In this document: positions 15,347 to 24,012 of the stretch, piece by piece
Layout: every line of letters begins with the position of its first letter
How positions within the stretch are numbered: the first letter of the stretch is position 1
Assembly: GCA_023382135.1 (NCBI GenBank)
Contig: JAMCQK010000127.1
Location: 1 to 41,598 of the forward strand
Direction: 5' to 3'
DNA: 41,598 bases
Source: Deinococcus sp.
Lineage (GTDB): Bacteria; Deinococcota; Deinococci; Deinococcales; Thermaceae
Program-made: the position numbers and the translations under genes
The notes under the pieces: model-generated
Seen by the model: the letters and a program-made list of their open reading frames with translations, nothing else
Told to the model about the DNA's origin: nothing
Database searches by the model: none

Positions 15347-15778
15347 ATGGCTAAGCTGGAAAACCGCCGTGCGCGGCATGATTACGAGATCCTCGAAAGC
15401 CTCGAGGCCGGGCTTGTCTTGCGTGGAACCGAAGTGAAATCGCTCCGGGCGACCGGGGCAGACTTTACCGGTTCTTTTGCCCGCTTTGATGGAAACGATC
15501 TTTTTTTGGAAGACTTGCACATTGCCCCTTACGAAAAAGGCTCGTTTACCAACCATGACCCCAGACGCAAACGAAAGCTGCTGCTTCACCGGCACGAGCT
15601 TTTCAAGCTGCGCCAGAAGGTAGAGCAGAAAGGCTTCACGCTGGTTCCGCTCAAGATCTACTTTAATGAACGCGGGCTCGCAAAGGTGCTTTTAGGCCTG
15701 GGGCGGGGCAAAAAGGAGTATCAGAAAAAGGCTGACGATAAGCGCAAGGCGGTGGCGCGCGAGCTGGAAAACTGGTGA
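15347..15778 (+). CDS. smpB: SsrA-binding protein SmpB
   Basis: SmpB escorts tmRNA into stalled ribosomes for trans-translation. The 143-aa protein is a normal OB-fold SmpB. It has ENRRARHDYEILESLEAGLVL, the strongly conserved GTEVKSLR, APYEKGSFTNHDPRRKRKLLLHR, and a basic disordered tail rich in K (KKEYQKKADDKRKAVARE) that enters the mRNA channel. The ATG is fixed by family similarity. There is no Shine-Dalgarno sequence but a hairpin lies directly upstream. The ssrA gene itself is not in the window. The following amidase frame overlaps the stop codon. Confidence 0.97.
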   Translation: MAKLENRRARHDYEILESLEAGLVLRGTEVKSLRATGADFTGSFARFDGNDLFLEDLHIAPYEKGSFTNHDPRRKRKLLLHRHELFKLRQKVEQKGFTLVPLKIYFNERGLAKVLLGLGRGKKEYQKKADDKRKAVARELENW

Positions 15779-15876
15779 GATGGCCGGCCGCCTCCACTAC
15801 GTTTAGCCTGGCAGCATGGCCGCCCAGATGCGTCAGCCGCTTGCTATCTCATGCCTGTGCCGGTAAAACTGTAACG

Positions 15877-17151
15877 ATGCGCTGGTTTGCACTGATGGTC
15901 TTGCTGGCTGGGGCTTCGGCTCAGGGCGGCAACCTAGCGGTTGGCAGCAAAGTGACCACGGCTCTTTACCCGGCGAGTGCCAGGGTGGCGTACGGCCAAG
16001 CGCGTGAAATTGCCCGTTCGCTGGGACTTGGCTACCAAGAGCTTGGGGATTTGGTGGTGCTGAGCCTGGGGAGCAAAGCGACACAGTTTCGCATTGCAGC
16101 AACCGAGCCTTCCTCCGACCAGATGGGCCTTGCCTGGAAGCGCGAGGGCCAGCTCTGGATTCCCATCAAAACCATTGCCGCCAGGCTGGATCTGGACTAC
16201 CGCGTGGTGGGCGCGGTTCATGTGGTGGGGTTGAAGCCCGCCAGGCTTATAAGCGTGCAGCAGTCGCGCAACGGGAGCATTGAAAGGCTGACGTTTGTGT
16301 TCGACCGCGACGTGCAGGCAAAATTCTTGGACCAGGAGCGCTTGGCGTTGATTGGCGTGTTTTCTTTTGGCGGGGTGGACGGGGTGGCGGTGAGCCAGAT
16401 GGGGTACGGCCTCGAGGCCTCCCTTCCGCCAAGCGTTGCGGGCGGCAGACTCTACTACCTTCCCCGGCAAGTTGTTATTGAGCGCGGAACCAACCCCAGG
16501 CCTATCCGCATCGTGATTGACGCGGGCCATGGCGGCACGGACACCGGCATGGTGGTTGGAGGCCTGCAAGAAAAAGACCTTACCCTTTCGCTCGCCAGCA
16601 GAGTTTCCGAAAGCCTGAAGAGGAAGATTGCTGAACGCCAAGTTGCCGTGCCCAAGGTTGATATTGAGCTTACCCGCGGCGGGGATGCGGACGTGGGGCT
16701 TTCCACGCGGGCCTTGGCGGCAACTTTTGCCAAGGTGTTTATCAGCTTGCATGCCTCCCCGGGCTCCACCGTGGTCCTCTACCGCCAGCCCGATGGCGCC
16801 GGACTGACTTTCTTTGACAAAGGACAAAAGCTTTTGGCCAATACCCCAGAGCCGCAGCGGAGCGTGCTGGAGCTTTTTGTGGCAGAACGCGGCTTCAGCG
16901 CCAGGCTGAGCCAGCAGATAATGACCGCGCTTGCCTCCAAGGCCATTGTTTCCACCGCCAAGGAAGGCGCCAGTTACAAGGTGCTCTCGCAGGCGGGGGG
17001 CGCGGCCATCCTGGCTGAAATTGGTTTTGAGCGCCTACGCACTCCGGAACTGCGGGCGCTGCTGGCGGACACTGTTGCAGATGCCATTCTGGAGCACCTT
17101 GGCATCAAGGCGAAAGAACCGGCCTCGAGGCCTCCCGGGAGTACCCCATGA
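15877..17151 (+). CDS. N-acetylmuramoyl-L-alanine amidase (Amidase_3), exported
   Basis: This is a zinc amidase that cleaves between MurNAc and the stem peptide in the cell wall. The C-terminal half (from about nt 16500) has the Amidase_3 motifs with all likely zinc and catalytic positions: VIDAGHGG (His), LQEKDLTL (Glu), VFISLHAS (His) and AILAEIGF (Glu). The N-terminal half is a probable copper-amine-oxidase-like or AMIN-type wall-binding domain of unassigned family. The ATG at 15877 was chosen because it opens a clear signal peptide (MRWFALMVLLAGASAQGG). The open frame begins 34 codons earlier with a GTG overlapping the smpB stop. It overlaps the next gene by 4 nt (ATGA). Confidence 0.88.
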   Translation: MRWFALMVLLAGASAQGGNLAVGSKVTTALYPASARVAYGQAREIARSLGLGYQELGDLVVLSLGSKATQFRIAATEPSSDQMGLAWKREGQLWIPIKTIAARLDLDYRVVGAVHVVGLKPARLISVQQSRNGSIERLTFVFDRDVQAKFLDQERLALIGVFSFGGVDGVAVSQMGYGLEASLPPSVAGGRLYYLPRQVVIERGTNPRPIRIVIDAGHGGTDTGMVVGGLQEKDLTLSLASRVSESLKRKIAERQVAVPKVDIELTRGGDADVGLSTRALAATFAKVFISLHASPGSTVVLYRQPDGAGLTFFDKGQKLLANTPEPQRSVLELFVAERGFSARLSQQIMTALASKAIVSTAKEGASYKVLSQAGGAAILAEIGFERLRTPELRALLADTVADAILEHLGIKAKEPASRPPGSTP

Positions 17152-17684
17152 GGCCTTACGCTACTGCCAGGAACGTGATCGGATTCGGTCTGCTGGTGCT
17201 TGGGCTGTTGGTCTTCTGGTCGGTGGACCGGCCCGGCAACCGGAGGCTTATCACCCTTCCCACCGAACCGCAAAAGGTTCAAGAGGTAACGCAGGTTACC
17301 TTCAAGCTTTATTTTGCCAAAGGCGATAGCGGCGAGTTCGCAGTGGAAACGCGTAACCTGGAGGTTAACCAGGGCCAAGACGTTATCCTGCGCGCACTGG
17401 AAGAGTTAGCAAAAGGCCCCCAGAGCCCCGGAGCTTCCCGGATCGTTCCAGAAGGGACACCGCCTCCGCTGGTCTATGTCCGGGGAAGCACCGCCTACCT
17501 GGACCTTCCCGCCCCGTATGCCAAACTCCAACTTGGAACCGCGGGAGAGATCATGCTGGTTTACGGCATGGCCAACACCGTGCTTCAGTTCCCGGAGATC
17601 AGCCAAGTGGTTTTCCTGCTGCAGGGAAGGGAACTAGAGACCCTCGGCCACCTGCTCATTACCGGTCCAATTGGGCGCGACTGA
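17148..17684 (+). CDS. GerMN-domain protein, membrane-anchored
   Basis: The 178-aa protein has one N-terminal hydrophobic anchor (residues about 10-25, VIGFGLLVLGLLVFWSV) and then a GerMN (Spore germination GerM-like) domain. The expected pattern is visible: a beta-rich LYFAKGD start, ILRALEELAKGPQ, then a P-E-G-T-P turn and the VYVRGSTAYLDL / MLVYGMANTVLQFPEISQVVFLLQG blocks. GerMN proteins outside spore formers are cell-envelope proteins often next to amidases, as here, where the ATG overlaps the amidase stop. The function is probably linked to peptidoglycan remodelling; the biochemical role is unknown. Confidence 0.82.
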   Translation: MRPYATARNVIGFGLLVLGLLVFWSVDRPGNRRLITLPTEPQKVQEVTQVTFKLYFAKGDSGEFAVETRNLEVNQGQDVILRALEELAKGPQSPGASRIVPEGTPPPLVYVRGSTAYLDLPAPYAKLQLGTAGEIMLVYGMANTVLQFPEISQVVFLLQGRELETLGHLLITGPIGRD

Positions 17685-17742
17685 CGGCGACGTTTTGGGT
17701 TCTGGCCACTTCCCCATAGAATCGTGAGAGCTTGGTTTCGAT

Positions 17743-20700
17743 ATGAAGATTGAACGCCTGATCCTGCAAGGGTTTAAATCATTCGGTGAACGCTCGGTGC
17801 TCGAGTTCGGCCCCGGGATTCACGGCGTGGTGGGGCCGAACGGCTCGGGCAAGAGCAACCTGGTCGAGGCGCTCAGGTGGGTAGTAGGCGCCCGCGCCCG
17901 TGAGCTCAGGGGTGAGGAGGCCGACAACCTGCTTTTTCACGGCGCCGATGGCAAGGCCCCCTTGGGGTTCGCCGAAGTGGTGCTGGAACTTGCTAAGGGC
18001 AAAGAAAGATTGGCGGTAGAGAGGCGCTTAGAGCGAGGCGGGGAAAGTGAACTCAGGTTCAACGGGCGCAGGACCACCTTCAAACAACTGGGCGAGTGGC
18101 TGGTGGGCACCGGGCTTTCGCGCGGGGGATACGCGGTTGTTGGACAGGGTGAGATTAGCCAGGTCTTGCAGGCCGGTCCTGAAATTTTGCTTGGATACCT
18201 GGAAGAGGCTGCCGGCCTGAAACCGGTGGCTTCGGCTGCGCGAATCTCATCGGAAAGGCTCGATGCCGCCACCCACGAACTCGAGGCCCTGACCGCCAAG
18301 CTATCCGAACAGGCGCTTCAACTGAGCGAAAAAGAAGTTCAGGCTTCCCAGGCCCGACGGGCGCGCGAGCTTACCGCGCTGGCGCTCTTGTACAAGCGCA
18401 GCCTGGCGCATGCCAAGAAGCGCGAGCTCGAGCAAGAGCTTGCCAGTTTGGATAGCAAAGAAAAAGAACTGGAAGCCGAGAAAGAGCGCCTTACTAGCGG
18501 GTTTAGCCAGCTTGAGAGCCTGAAGCTAGAGGCGGCGGCGGACCTCGAGGCCGCGCAGAGCGCATTATCCGAAGGCCTCAGGAGGGCAGAGGCGCTTTCG
18601 GGGGAGACGCGGCTTCTGGAGCAACAGCGTGAACACCTTTCCTTCATGCGCGAGCGGCTCAGCCGCGAGTACAGGGAGCAGCTGGCCCGTATTGAGCAAC
18701 TGTCGCGAGTCCAGGAGCCGCTTGCCCCGCAGAACCCGGATGTATCGCAAGACCAGCTTTCTTTGCTGACTGAGCGCGCTGCTGCGCTCGAGGCCGATCT
18801 CTCTAAGCAGGAGCAAGAAGCACGCGTTTTGCGCCAGGCCTATGAGAGTTACTTGCAGGCAGAAGCGTTGTACCAAGCCAGGCTGACCACCTATCAAGAA
18901 GCGGTCGCCGACCTCGAGGCTATCCAGAGCCAGCTTTCAACGCTGGAGCCCCAGCATGCCTCGCTCTGCCTGCAAAAGCTCCAGGCGGAAAAACAAGACC
19001 TGGAAATTCGCAAAGCCTTGGACGAAGTTATTGTCCAGGAAGGGACTGTTAGCGCCCGGGCCCGGGCGGCACGCGCCGAGGCGGACCGCCTCGAGGCCTT
19101 CCTCAAAGCGGGCGCAGACCTTGCCGAAGGGCCGCGTAAGGTCAAGGAAAGCGGCATTGCTGGAGTCTTGGGCGTGGTCGCGGATCTGATAGAAGTTCCC
19201 GCGGGCCTGGAACTCGCGCTGGAAATTGCGCTCGGGTCCAGGCTCAACTGGGTACTGTGCACGGGCCAACAAGCCGCCAAAGACGCTATCGCTATGCTCA
19301 AGGAACAGGGTGGCAGGGCTACCTTCTTGCCTTTGGACCAGCTGAAGCCAGCAAGGTCTGTGGAAGTCCAAAATCATCCTGGCGTGGTGGGGTTGGCGCG
19401 CGAACTGGCAAAATTGCCCCGGAGCCCGCAGGCGCTTGCCACCTTGTTTGGAGACACCTTGGTGATGCAGGACCTCGAGGCCGCGCTTTCCTACGCCCGT
19501 GCCCACCCGGACCATCCACGCCTGGTCACGCGCGAGGGTGAAGTAGTAGAGCCCTATGGCGCTATTTCCGGTGGCAGGGTGCAAAAGGGTGGCGAGATGC
19601 TTTTGCAGCGCCGCCGCTTTGGCGAGGTGAGGGCGGAAACCCTCCGCTTGGAGCAGGAAGCGGGCGCGCTGGCTGAAAAGTCAGGCCAGTTGCGCCAGGC
19701 TCTTCGAGCGCTTGAGCTTGAACTGGTTCGCTCGCGAGAGGCGGAACTATCCCTCAAGCTGGCGGCGCTCCGCACTCAACTGAATGCTAGAGCCAATCTT
19801 GCCGAGCCCGCCCGCCCGGAGCCGGTCGCCGCTCCCGATACCTTGGCCATTGAATCATTGCGAATCGAACTCAATGCTAAAAGAGGCGAACTGGCGCTTG
19901 CGCGCGAATCGCAACTGTCCTGGCTGCGCTACCGTGAAGACCTGACCCGTTTTCACGACGCTCAAAATAGTGTTAGTCAGGCACGAGAACGCTTGCAAGC
20001 CCTTGAAGGGGAAGACCAGCAGATCGCAAATCAGCTATCCGAAGTGAGCCGCAAGCTCAAAGACCTCGAGGTCGTCCGCCAGGGGTTGGGAATCGAAGGC
20101 CTCGAGGCCGCCCTTTCCCAGGCCCGCGCCAGGAGCAGGGAGCTTGCCGAACAAGAGAGCGCCAACCTGAGCCGCACCAACGCGCTCCTCGCCGAGCTCG
20201 AGTCCACTCGCCTCACTAAAGCCCGGCGCGAGACCACGCGGGAAGCCATCGAGGCCGAGCTTGGAGAGCTTCCCCCAGGCGAGGTGGAAGAAGGCGGCTC
20301 CCGTACACTTGCCCGCAAGCTCTCCGAAACCGAGGCCGAGCTTAGCGCGCTTGGTCCCATCAACTACCTGGCCGAGCAGGAACACCAGGTGCTTTCCGAG
20401 GAAGTAGACAGACTGAGGGCCACTGCCCTCGAGGCTGAAGAAGCCGCGCGCAAACTGGAGGCCGAACTCCGCATTGTTGAAAGCGAATACCAGGGACGCC
20501 TTGAAGGTGTCTACCAAAACTTCAAGACGCGCCTGGCTTATTATGCGGAATCACTTCTGGGCGCACAGGTAGAACTTGAAAAAGTCTCCGGTGGCCTCAA
20601 CCTGGTGCTCAAGCCCGCGGGCAAGCGCACCGTGGACCTGGGCCTGCTATCCATGGGAGAGCGCACCATGGGCGCGCTTGCTTTCTTGTTTGCGCTGTCT

Positions 20701-20949
20701 GAGGTAGGGGAGGGGGGAAGCGGCTTGCCGCTTGCCATCCTGGACGAGGTAGACGCTCCCTTGGACGAAGCCAATATTCAGCGTTTTACCCGTTTCCTCA
20801 AAGCCTTCTCCCACCAAACCCAGTTCATTTTGGTCACGCACCAGAAGCGCACCATGGAGGTCTGCGACGCGCTCTATGGTATTACCAGCGAGAAGGGCCT
20901 TTCGCGTGTCTATAGCATCCGGCGCGAAGAGCCTGTAGCTTTATTCTGA
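17743..20949 (+). CDS. smc: Chromosome segregation ATPase SMC
   Basis: Smc dimers organise and segregate chromosomes together with ScpA and ScpB. The 1068-aa chain shows the full layout: Walker A GPNGSGKSN (31-39), a long coiled coil, a hinge (about 470-590, starting SGIAGVLGVVADLIEVPAGLE), the returning coiled coil, the C-motif LLSMGERTMG (968-977) and Walker B LAILDEVDAPLDE. It is somewhat shorter than the roughly 1180-residue Bacillus protein, with shorter arms. The signature motif reads LSMGE instead of the usual LSGGE. Eleven CTCGAG sites fall in this gene, many encoding Leu-Glu within the coiled coil. A TAGAAT box (17717-17722) may be its own promoter. Confidence 0.97.
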   Translation: MKIERLILQGFKSFGERSVLEFGPGIHGVVGPNGSGKSNLVEALRWVVGARARELRGEEADNLLFHGADGKAPLGFAEVVLELAKGKERLAVERRLERGGESELRFNGRRTTFKQLGEWLVGTGLSRGGYAVVGQGEISQVLQAGPEILLGYLEEAAGLKPVASAARISSERLDAATHELEALTAKLSEQALQLSEKEVQASQARRARELTALALLYKRSLAHAKKRELEQELASLDSKEKELEAEKERLTSGFSQLESLKLEAAADLEAAQSALSEGLRRAEALSGETRLLEQQREHLSFMRERLSREYREQLARIEQLSRVQEPLAPQNPDVSQDQLSLLTERAAALEADLSKQEQEARVLRQAYESYLQAEALYQARLTTYQEAVADLEAIQSQLSTLEPQHASLCLQKLQAEKQDLEIRKALDEVIVQEGTVSARARAARAEADRLEAFLKAGADLAEGPRKVKESGIAGVLGVVADLIEVPAGLELALEIALGSRLNWVLCTGQQAAKDAIAMLKEQGGRATFLPLDQLKPARSVEVQNHPGVVGLARELAKLPRSPQALATLFGDTLVMQDLEAALSYARAHPDHPRLVTREGEVVEPYGAISGGRVQKGGEMLLQRRRFGEVRAETLRLEQEAGALAEKSGQLRQALRALELELVRSREAELSLKLAALRTQLNARANLAEPARPEPVAAPDTLAIESLRIELNAKRGELALARESQLSWLRYREDLTRFHDAQNSVSQARERLQALEGEDQQIANQLSEVSRKLKDLEVVRQGLGIEGLEAALSQARARSRELAEQESANLSRTNALLAELESTRLTKARRETTREAIEAELGELPPGEVEEGGSRTLARKLSETEAELSALGPINYLAEQEHQVLSEEVDRLRATALEAEEAARKLEAELRIVESEYQGRLEGVYQNFKTRLAYYAESLLGAQVELEKVSGGLNLVLKPAGKRTVDLGLLSMGERTMGALAFLFALSEVGEGGSGLPLAILDEVDAPLDEANIQRFTRFLKAFSHQTQFILVTHQKRTMEVCDALYGITSEKGLSRVYSIRREEPVALF

Positions 20950-20971
20950 TACGGCCATTTGTCCCAACCAC

Positions 20972-21008
20972 CTATAAAAAGTGGCTGCGCTACAGCCAGG
21001 CTTTATAG
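20972..21008 (+). promoter_or_regulatory. Two-part hairpin after smc, in the ribD upstream region
   Basis: CTATAAA (20972-20978) pairs with TTTATAG (21002-21008), and inside it TGGCTG (20982-20987) pairs with CAGCCA (20993-20998) with a 5-nt loop; a 3x3 internal loop separates the helices. No U-run follows. It lies 23 nt after the smc stop and about 170 nt before ribD, so it could be a 3' end structure of smc or a leader element of the rib operon. Confidence 0.5.
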
Positions 21009-21176
21009 AGTTTCTAGCCCAACCTTGCCTGGTTACATTGAGGGAAGAACAAGTTAAACCTGGTTGGCTTATATAGTGAATTGGGCAGCGGTCTTCTTGG
21101 ACCGGAGAGGAGCGGTTAAGGTAGAACATACGGCTGTTATCTACTGCAGTAGCGGTTTAAACCCAGACTCTAGAGC

Positions 21177-22169
21177 ATGAATAAAGGAGCACTGTTACAT
21201 ACCAATCGCGCCGAAGATCCAGCACTGCTGGAAAACGCCATGCGCATGGCAATCAACTATGCCCAGCAGTTCGTAGGTGCCACAGCCCCCAACCCCCCTG
21301 TAGGGGCGGTTGCTCTTGACGCGCAAGGAGAAATACTGATTGGTGCGGGACACGCCAAAGCCGGGTCTCCCCACGCGGAAGCCAAGCTCCTTGCCACAGC
21401 ACAAGAACTTGGCCTCCTTGAAAAAATTCACACTGTGGTAGTTACTTTGGAACCCTGTAACCACCATGGACGCACGCCACCTTGCACCAAAGCTCTGATC
21501 GCCGCGGGCGTTAAATGCGTGGTGGTTGGTACTCGCGACCCTAACCCCAAAGTAAAAGGCGGGGGCGTAGAACGGCTGCGCAAAGCGGGAACCAAAGTGA
21601 TAGAGGGCGTGCTCCAGAACGAATGCACAGAGCTCATCCGGAGTTTTGCCCACTGGTCGCGAACAGGGCGGCCTTACGTGACCGTGAAGCAGGCATTCAC
21701 CAATGCGGGCTCAATGATCCCGCCGAAAGGGCATACAACCTTCACCTCGGACTTGAGCCTCCAACTGGCCCACGAACTCCGCCGCCGGGCAGACGCCCTC
21801 TGGACCGGAAGCGGCACCATCCTCGTAGACAACCCCGCATTTACCGTGCGCCGCGTGAAGGACCACCCCGGAAAGAAGCGCTATCTCATAATTGCCGACC
21901 GGCGAGGCCGGATTCCCGCAGAATGGTGCAAGCAAGCGGAGGCACGCGGTTTCGTGATCGTGACGCAGAAAAGCTCTTTCGAGGAAACCCTTGATTTTCT
22001 GGGCCAAAAGGGGGTTCTTGAAGTGCTTGTGGAGGCAGGACCTACGCTCTCCGGCGCGATCCTGAAAAGTGGCCTATGGAACGAACATGTGATAATAAAA
22101 CAAGGTGGAGACCAAGACACTGATGGCCACAATGATACCGTCGAGATTCGCCGAAACGACGCCTTTTAG
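21177..22169 (+). CDS. ribD: Riboflavin biosynthesis deaminase/reductase RibD (short C-terminus)
   Basis: RibD deaminates the pyrimidine intermediate made by GTP cyclohydrolase II and then reduces its ribosyl group with NADPH. The N-terminal deaminase domain has the zinc ligands His66-Ala-Glu68 (GSPHAEAK) and Cys94/Cys103 (EPCNHHGRTPPC). The reductase domain starts near KQAFTNAGSMIPPKG and has LWTGSGTILVDNP and LVEAGPTLSGAIL. The protein is 330 aa, about 30 short of usual; after the last motif the chain lacks the APKLLGG-type segment and ends in a polar stretch. It is the first gene of ribD-ribE-ribBA-ribH. The ATG at 21177 has only a weak ribosome site. Confidence 0.93.
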   Translation: MNKGALLHTNRAEDPALLENAMRMAINYAQQFVGATAPNPPVGAVALDAQGEILIGAGHAKAGSPHAEAKLLATAQELGLLEKIHTVVVTLEPCNHHGRTPPCTKALIAAGVKCVVVGTRDPNPKVKGGGVERLRKAGTKVIEGVLQNECTELIRSFAHWSRTGRPYVTVKQAFTNAGSMIPPKGHTTFTSDLSLQLAHELRRRADALWTGSGTILVDNPAFTVRRVKDHPGKKRYLIIADRRGRIPAEWCKQAEARGFVIVTQKSSFEETLDFLGQKGVLEVLVEAGPTLSGAILKSGLWNEHVIIKQGGDQDTDGHNDTVEIRRNDAF

Positions 22170-22180
22170 GAGGCCCGCCC

Positions 22181-22801
22181 ATGTTCACCGGAATTATTGA
22201 AAAAGTAGGAAAAGTTATCACGGTGGAGGAAAAGCGTGGTGAGATGCGTGCCCTTGTTGCCACAGGTTTTAAGGGTCTTGTGAATGGAGAGAGCGTCGCA
22301 GTGAACGGTGTCTGCCTCACGGTCAGTGAAACAAACCCCGAAGGTGACGCCGGCTTTTTTATAAGCGAAGAGACGTTAGCCCGCAGTAACCTGAAAAACC
22401 TGCAGACCGGCTCCCGCGTGAACCTGGAGCGGGCCATGCAGGCTGGTGGCCGCTTCTCCGGCCACCTGGTGCAGGGGCACGTGGATACCACCGGCACCCT
22501 GGTCGGCATTTCGGAAGGCCCAGAACACCACCGCTTTGGCATCGTGCTGGGCTCAGACTACGGCCGCTACTGTGTGGAGAAAGGCTCAATCGCCATAAAC
22601 GGTGTGAGCCTTACCATCAACTCCTTGCAGGAGACCTCAAAACACGAGGTTCTCATTTCCTTGCTTATCATCCCTCACACCTGGGAAAATACCAATTTCC
22701 CCGATCTCAAAAGCGGCGAACCACTCAATGTAGAAGTGGACGTGCTGGCAAAATATGTGGAGCGCCTATGTCCGTACTTGAACAAGCCCTTGAACAGCTG
22801 A
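22181..22801 (+). CDS. ribE: Riboflavin synthase alpha chain
   Basis: This enzyme dismutates two 6,7-dimethyl-8-ribityllumazine molecules to riboflavin. The 206-aa protein has two lumazine-binding barrels in tandem. The first starts with the near-invariant MFTGIIEKVGKV and contains VNGVCLTV. The second carries GHLVQGHVDTTG and INGVSLTIN. The ATG follows an AGGAGG that overlaps the ribD stop, a strong ribosome site. The end of the gene overlaps ribBA by 34 nt in a different frame, longer than the usual 4-nt overlaps here. Confidence 0.95.
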   Translation: MFTGIIEKVGKVITVEEKRGEMRALVATGFKGLVNGESVAVNGVCLTVSETNPEGDAGFFISEETLARSNLKNLQTGSRVNLERAMQAGGRFSGHLVQGHVDTTGTLVGISEGPEHHRFGIVLGSDYGRYCVEKGSIAINGVSLTINSLQETSKHEVLISLLIIPHTWENTNFPDLKSGEPLNVEVDVLAKYVERLCPYLNKPLNS

Positions 22802-24012
22802 AAAACGGCAAAATGATCATCCTCGTGGACGACGAGGACCGCGAAAACGAGGGCGACCTGGTGCTCGCCGCTGAATTCGCCACTCCCGCGGCAATCAACT
22901 TCATCGCCAGACACGCGCGCGGCCTCATCTGCCTTGCCCTCGAAGGGAAACGTGTGGACGAGCTTCAACTCCCGACGATGACGGCTGTGAACCGCTCTCC
23001 TCGCAAGACCGCCTTTACCGTTTCAATCGAGGCGCGCGAGGGCATCACCACCGGCATCTCCGCTGCTGACCGTGCCCATACGATCCGCGTGGCCGTGGAC
23101 CCCACGAAAGGCCCCTCCGATCTCGTGAGCCCAGGCCATATCTTCCCGTTGCGCGCCATGGACGGGGGAGTGCTCGTGCGCGCCGGCCACACGGAAGGCT
23201 CGGTGGACCTCTGCCGGATTGCAGGCCTTCGCCCCGCTGCTGTGATCTGCGAGATCATGAACGAGGACGGCACCATGGCCCGCATGCCAGATCTTCGAAA
23301 ATTCGCCGAAGCTTTCGGCTTACCAATCGTTACCATCAAAGAACTAATAGAGTACCGCATGAGCCGCGAGTCGCTCATCGAAGAAATTGCCGTTACGCGT
23401 TTCCCCTCGCACTATGCCGGCTCTACTCACGAGTTCAGCATGCACGCCTTCCGCAGCCTGGTAGACGGGACCGAACACCTTGCCCTGGTAAGCGCTACGC
23501 CCAACCCCGGCGGCAAGCTGCAGAACCCCGCCCTGGTGCGCGTGCACTCCGAGTGCCTCACGGGCGATGCCTTAGGCTCCCAGCGTTGCGACTGTGGTGA
23601 ACAGCTTCGTGCCTCCCTGCGCATGATTAGCGAGAGCGGTAATGGCGTGCTGGTCTATATGCGCCGGCACGAGGGCCGTGGCATCGGGCTCGGGAACAAG
23701 ATTCGCGCTTACGCGCTTCAAGACCAAGGGCTCGACACTGTGGAGGCGAACCGCCATCTTGGCTTTCGGGCGGATCTGCGCCATTATGGCGTCGGCGCTC
23801 AGATTCTCCGCCATCTTGGCGTGCGCGAATTGCGCTTGCTCACCAACAATCCCAAAAAGGTAATCAGCCTTGAAGGCTTTGGCTTGAAGATTACCGAGCA
23901 ACTGCCAATTGAAGTTACTCCGAACGCAAATAATCTGGCCTACCTGCTGGCGAAGCGCGACAAACTGGGCCATACTCTGCGACTGGACGATACCGCAGAG
24001 GAGGCCTCATGA
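22768..24012 (+). CDS. ribBA: Bifunctional DHBP synthase / GTP cyclohydrolase II
   Basis: This two-domain enzyme supplies both precursors of riboflavin. The N-terminal half makes 3,4-dihydroxy-2-butanone 4-phosphate from ribulose 5-phosphate; its signature is ILVDDEDRENEGDLVLAAEF, with RAGHTEGSVDL later. The C-terminal half opens GTP: HSECLTGDALGSQRCDCGEQ carries the three zinc cysteines, followed by MRRHEGRGIGLGNKIRAYALQ and DTVEANRHLGF. The length of 414 is normal. It begins inside the end of ribE (34-nt overlap) and its stop overlaps the ribH ATG by 4 nt. Confidence 0.96.
   Translation: MSVLEQALEQLKNGKMIILVDDEDRENEGDLVLAAEFATPAAINFIARHARGLICLALEGKRVDELQLPTMTAVNRSPRKTAFTVSIEAREGITTGISAADRAHTIRVAVDPTKGPSDLVSPGHIFPLRAMDGGVLVRAGHTEGSVDLCRIAGLRPAAVICEIMNEDGTMARMPDLRKFAEAFGLPIVTIKELIEYRMSRESLIEEIAVTRFPSHYAGSTHEFSMHAFRSLVDGTEHLALVSATPNPGGKLQNPALVRVHSECLTGDALGSQRCDCGEQLRASLRMISESGNGVLVYMRRHEGRGIGLGNKIRAYALQDQGLDTVEANRHLGFRADLRHYGVGAQILRHLGVRELRLLTNNPKKVISLEGFGLKITEQLPIEVTPNANNLAYLLAKRDKLGHTLRLDDTAEEAS

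Noticed and set aside
15775..15876. Longer start for the amidase overlapping smpB
   Set aside because: The 34 extra residues are not family-like and would hide the clear signal peptide starting at 15877.
15934..16827. 297-codon minus-strand frame opposite the amidase gene
   Set aside because: Amidase motifs on the plus strand are certain; the antisense frame has no family features.
18937..19584. 215-codon minus-strand frame inside smc
   Set aside because: It lies wholly opposite smc, has no ribosome site and no recognisable domain; antisense shadow of high-GC coding DNA.
21090..21130. Possible FMN riboswitch core (accgg...gcggt) before ribD
   Set aside because: The conserved helices and the GGGUGAAAUUCCC-like part are absent.
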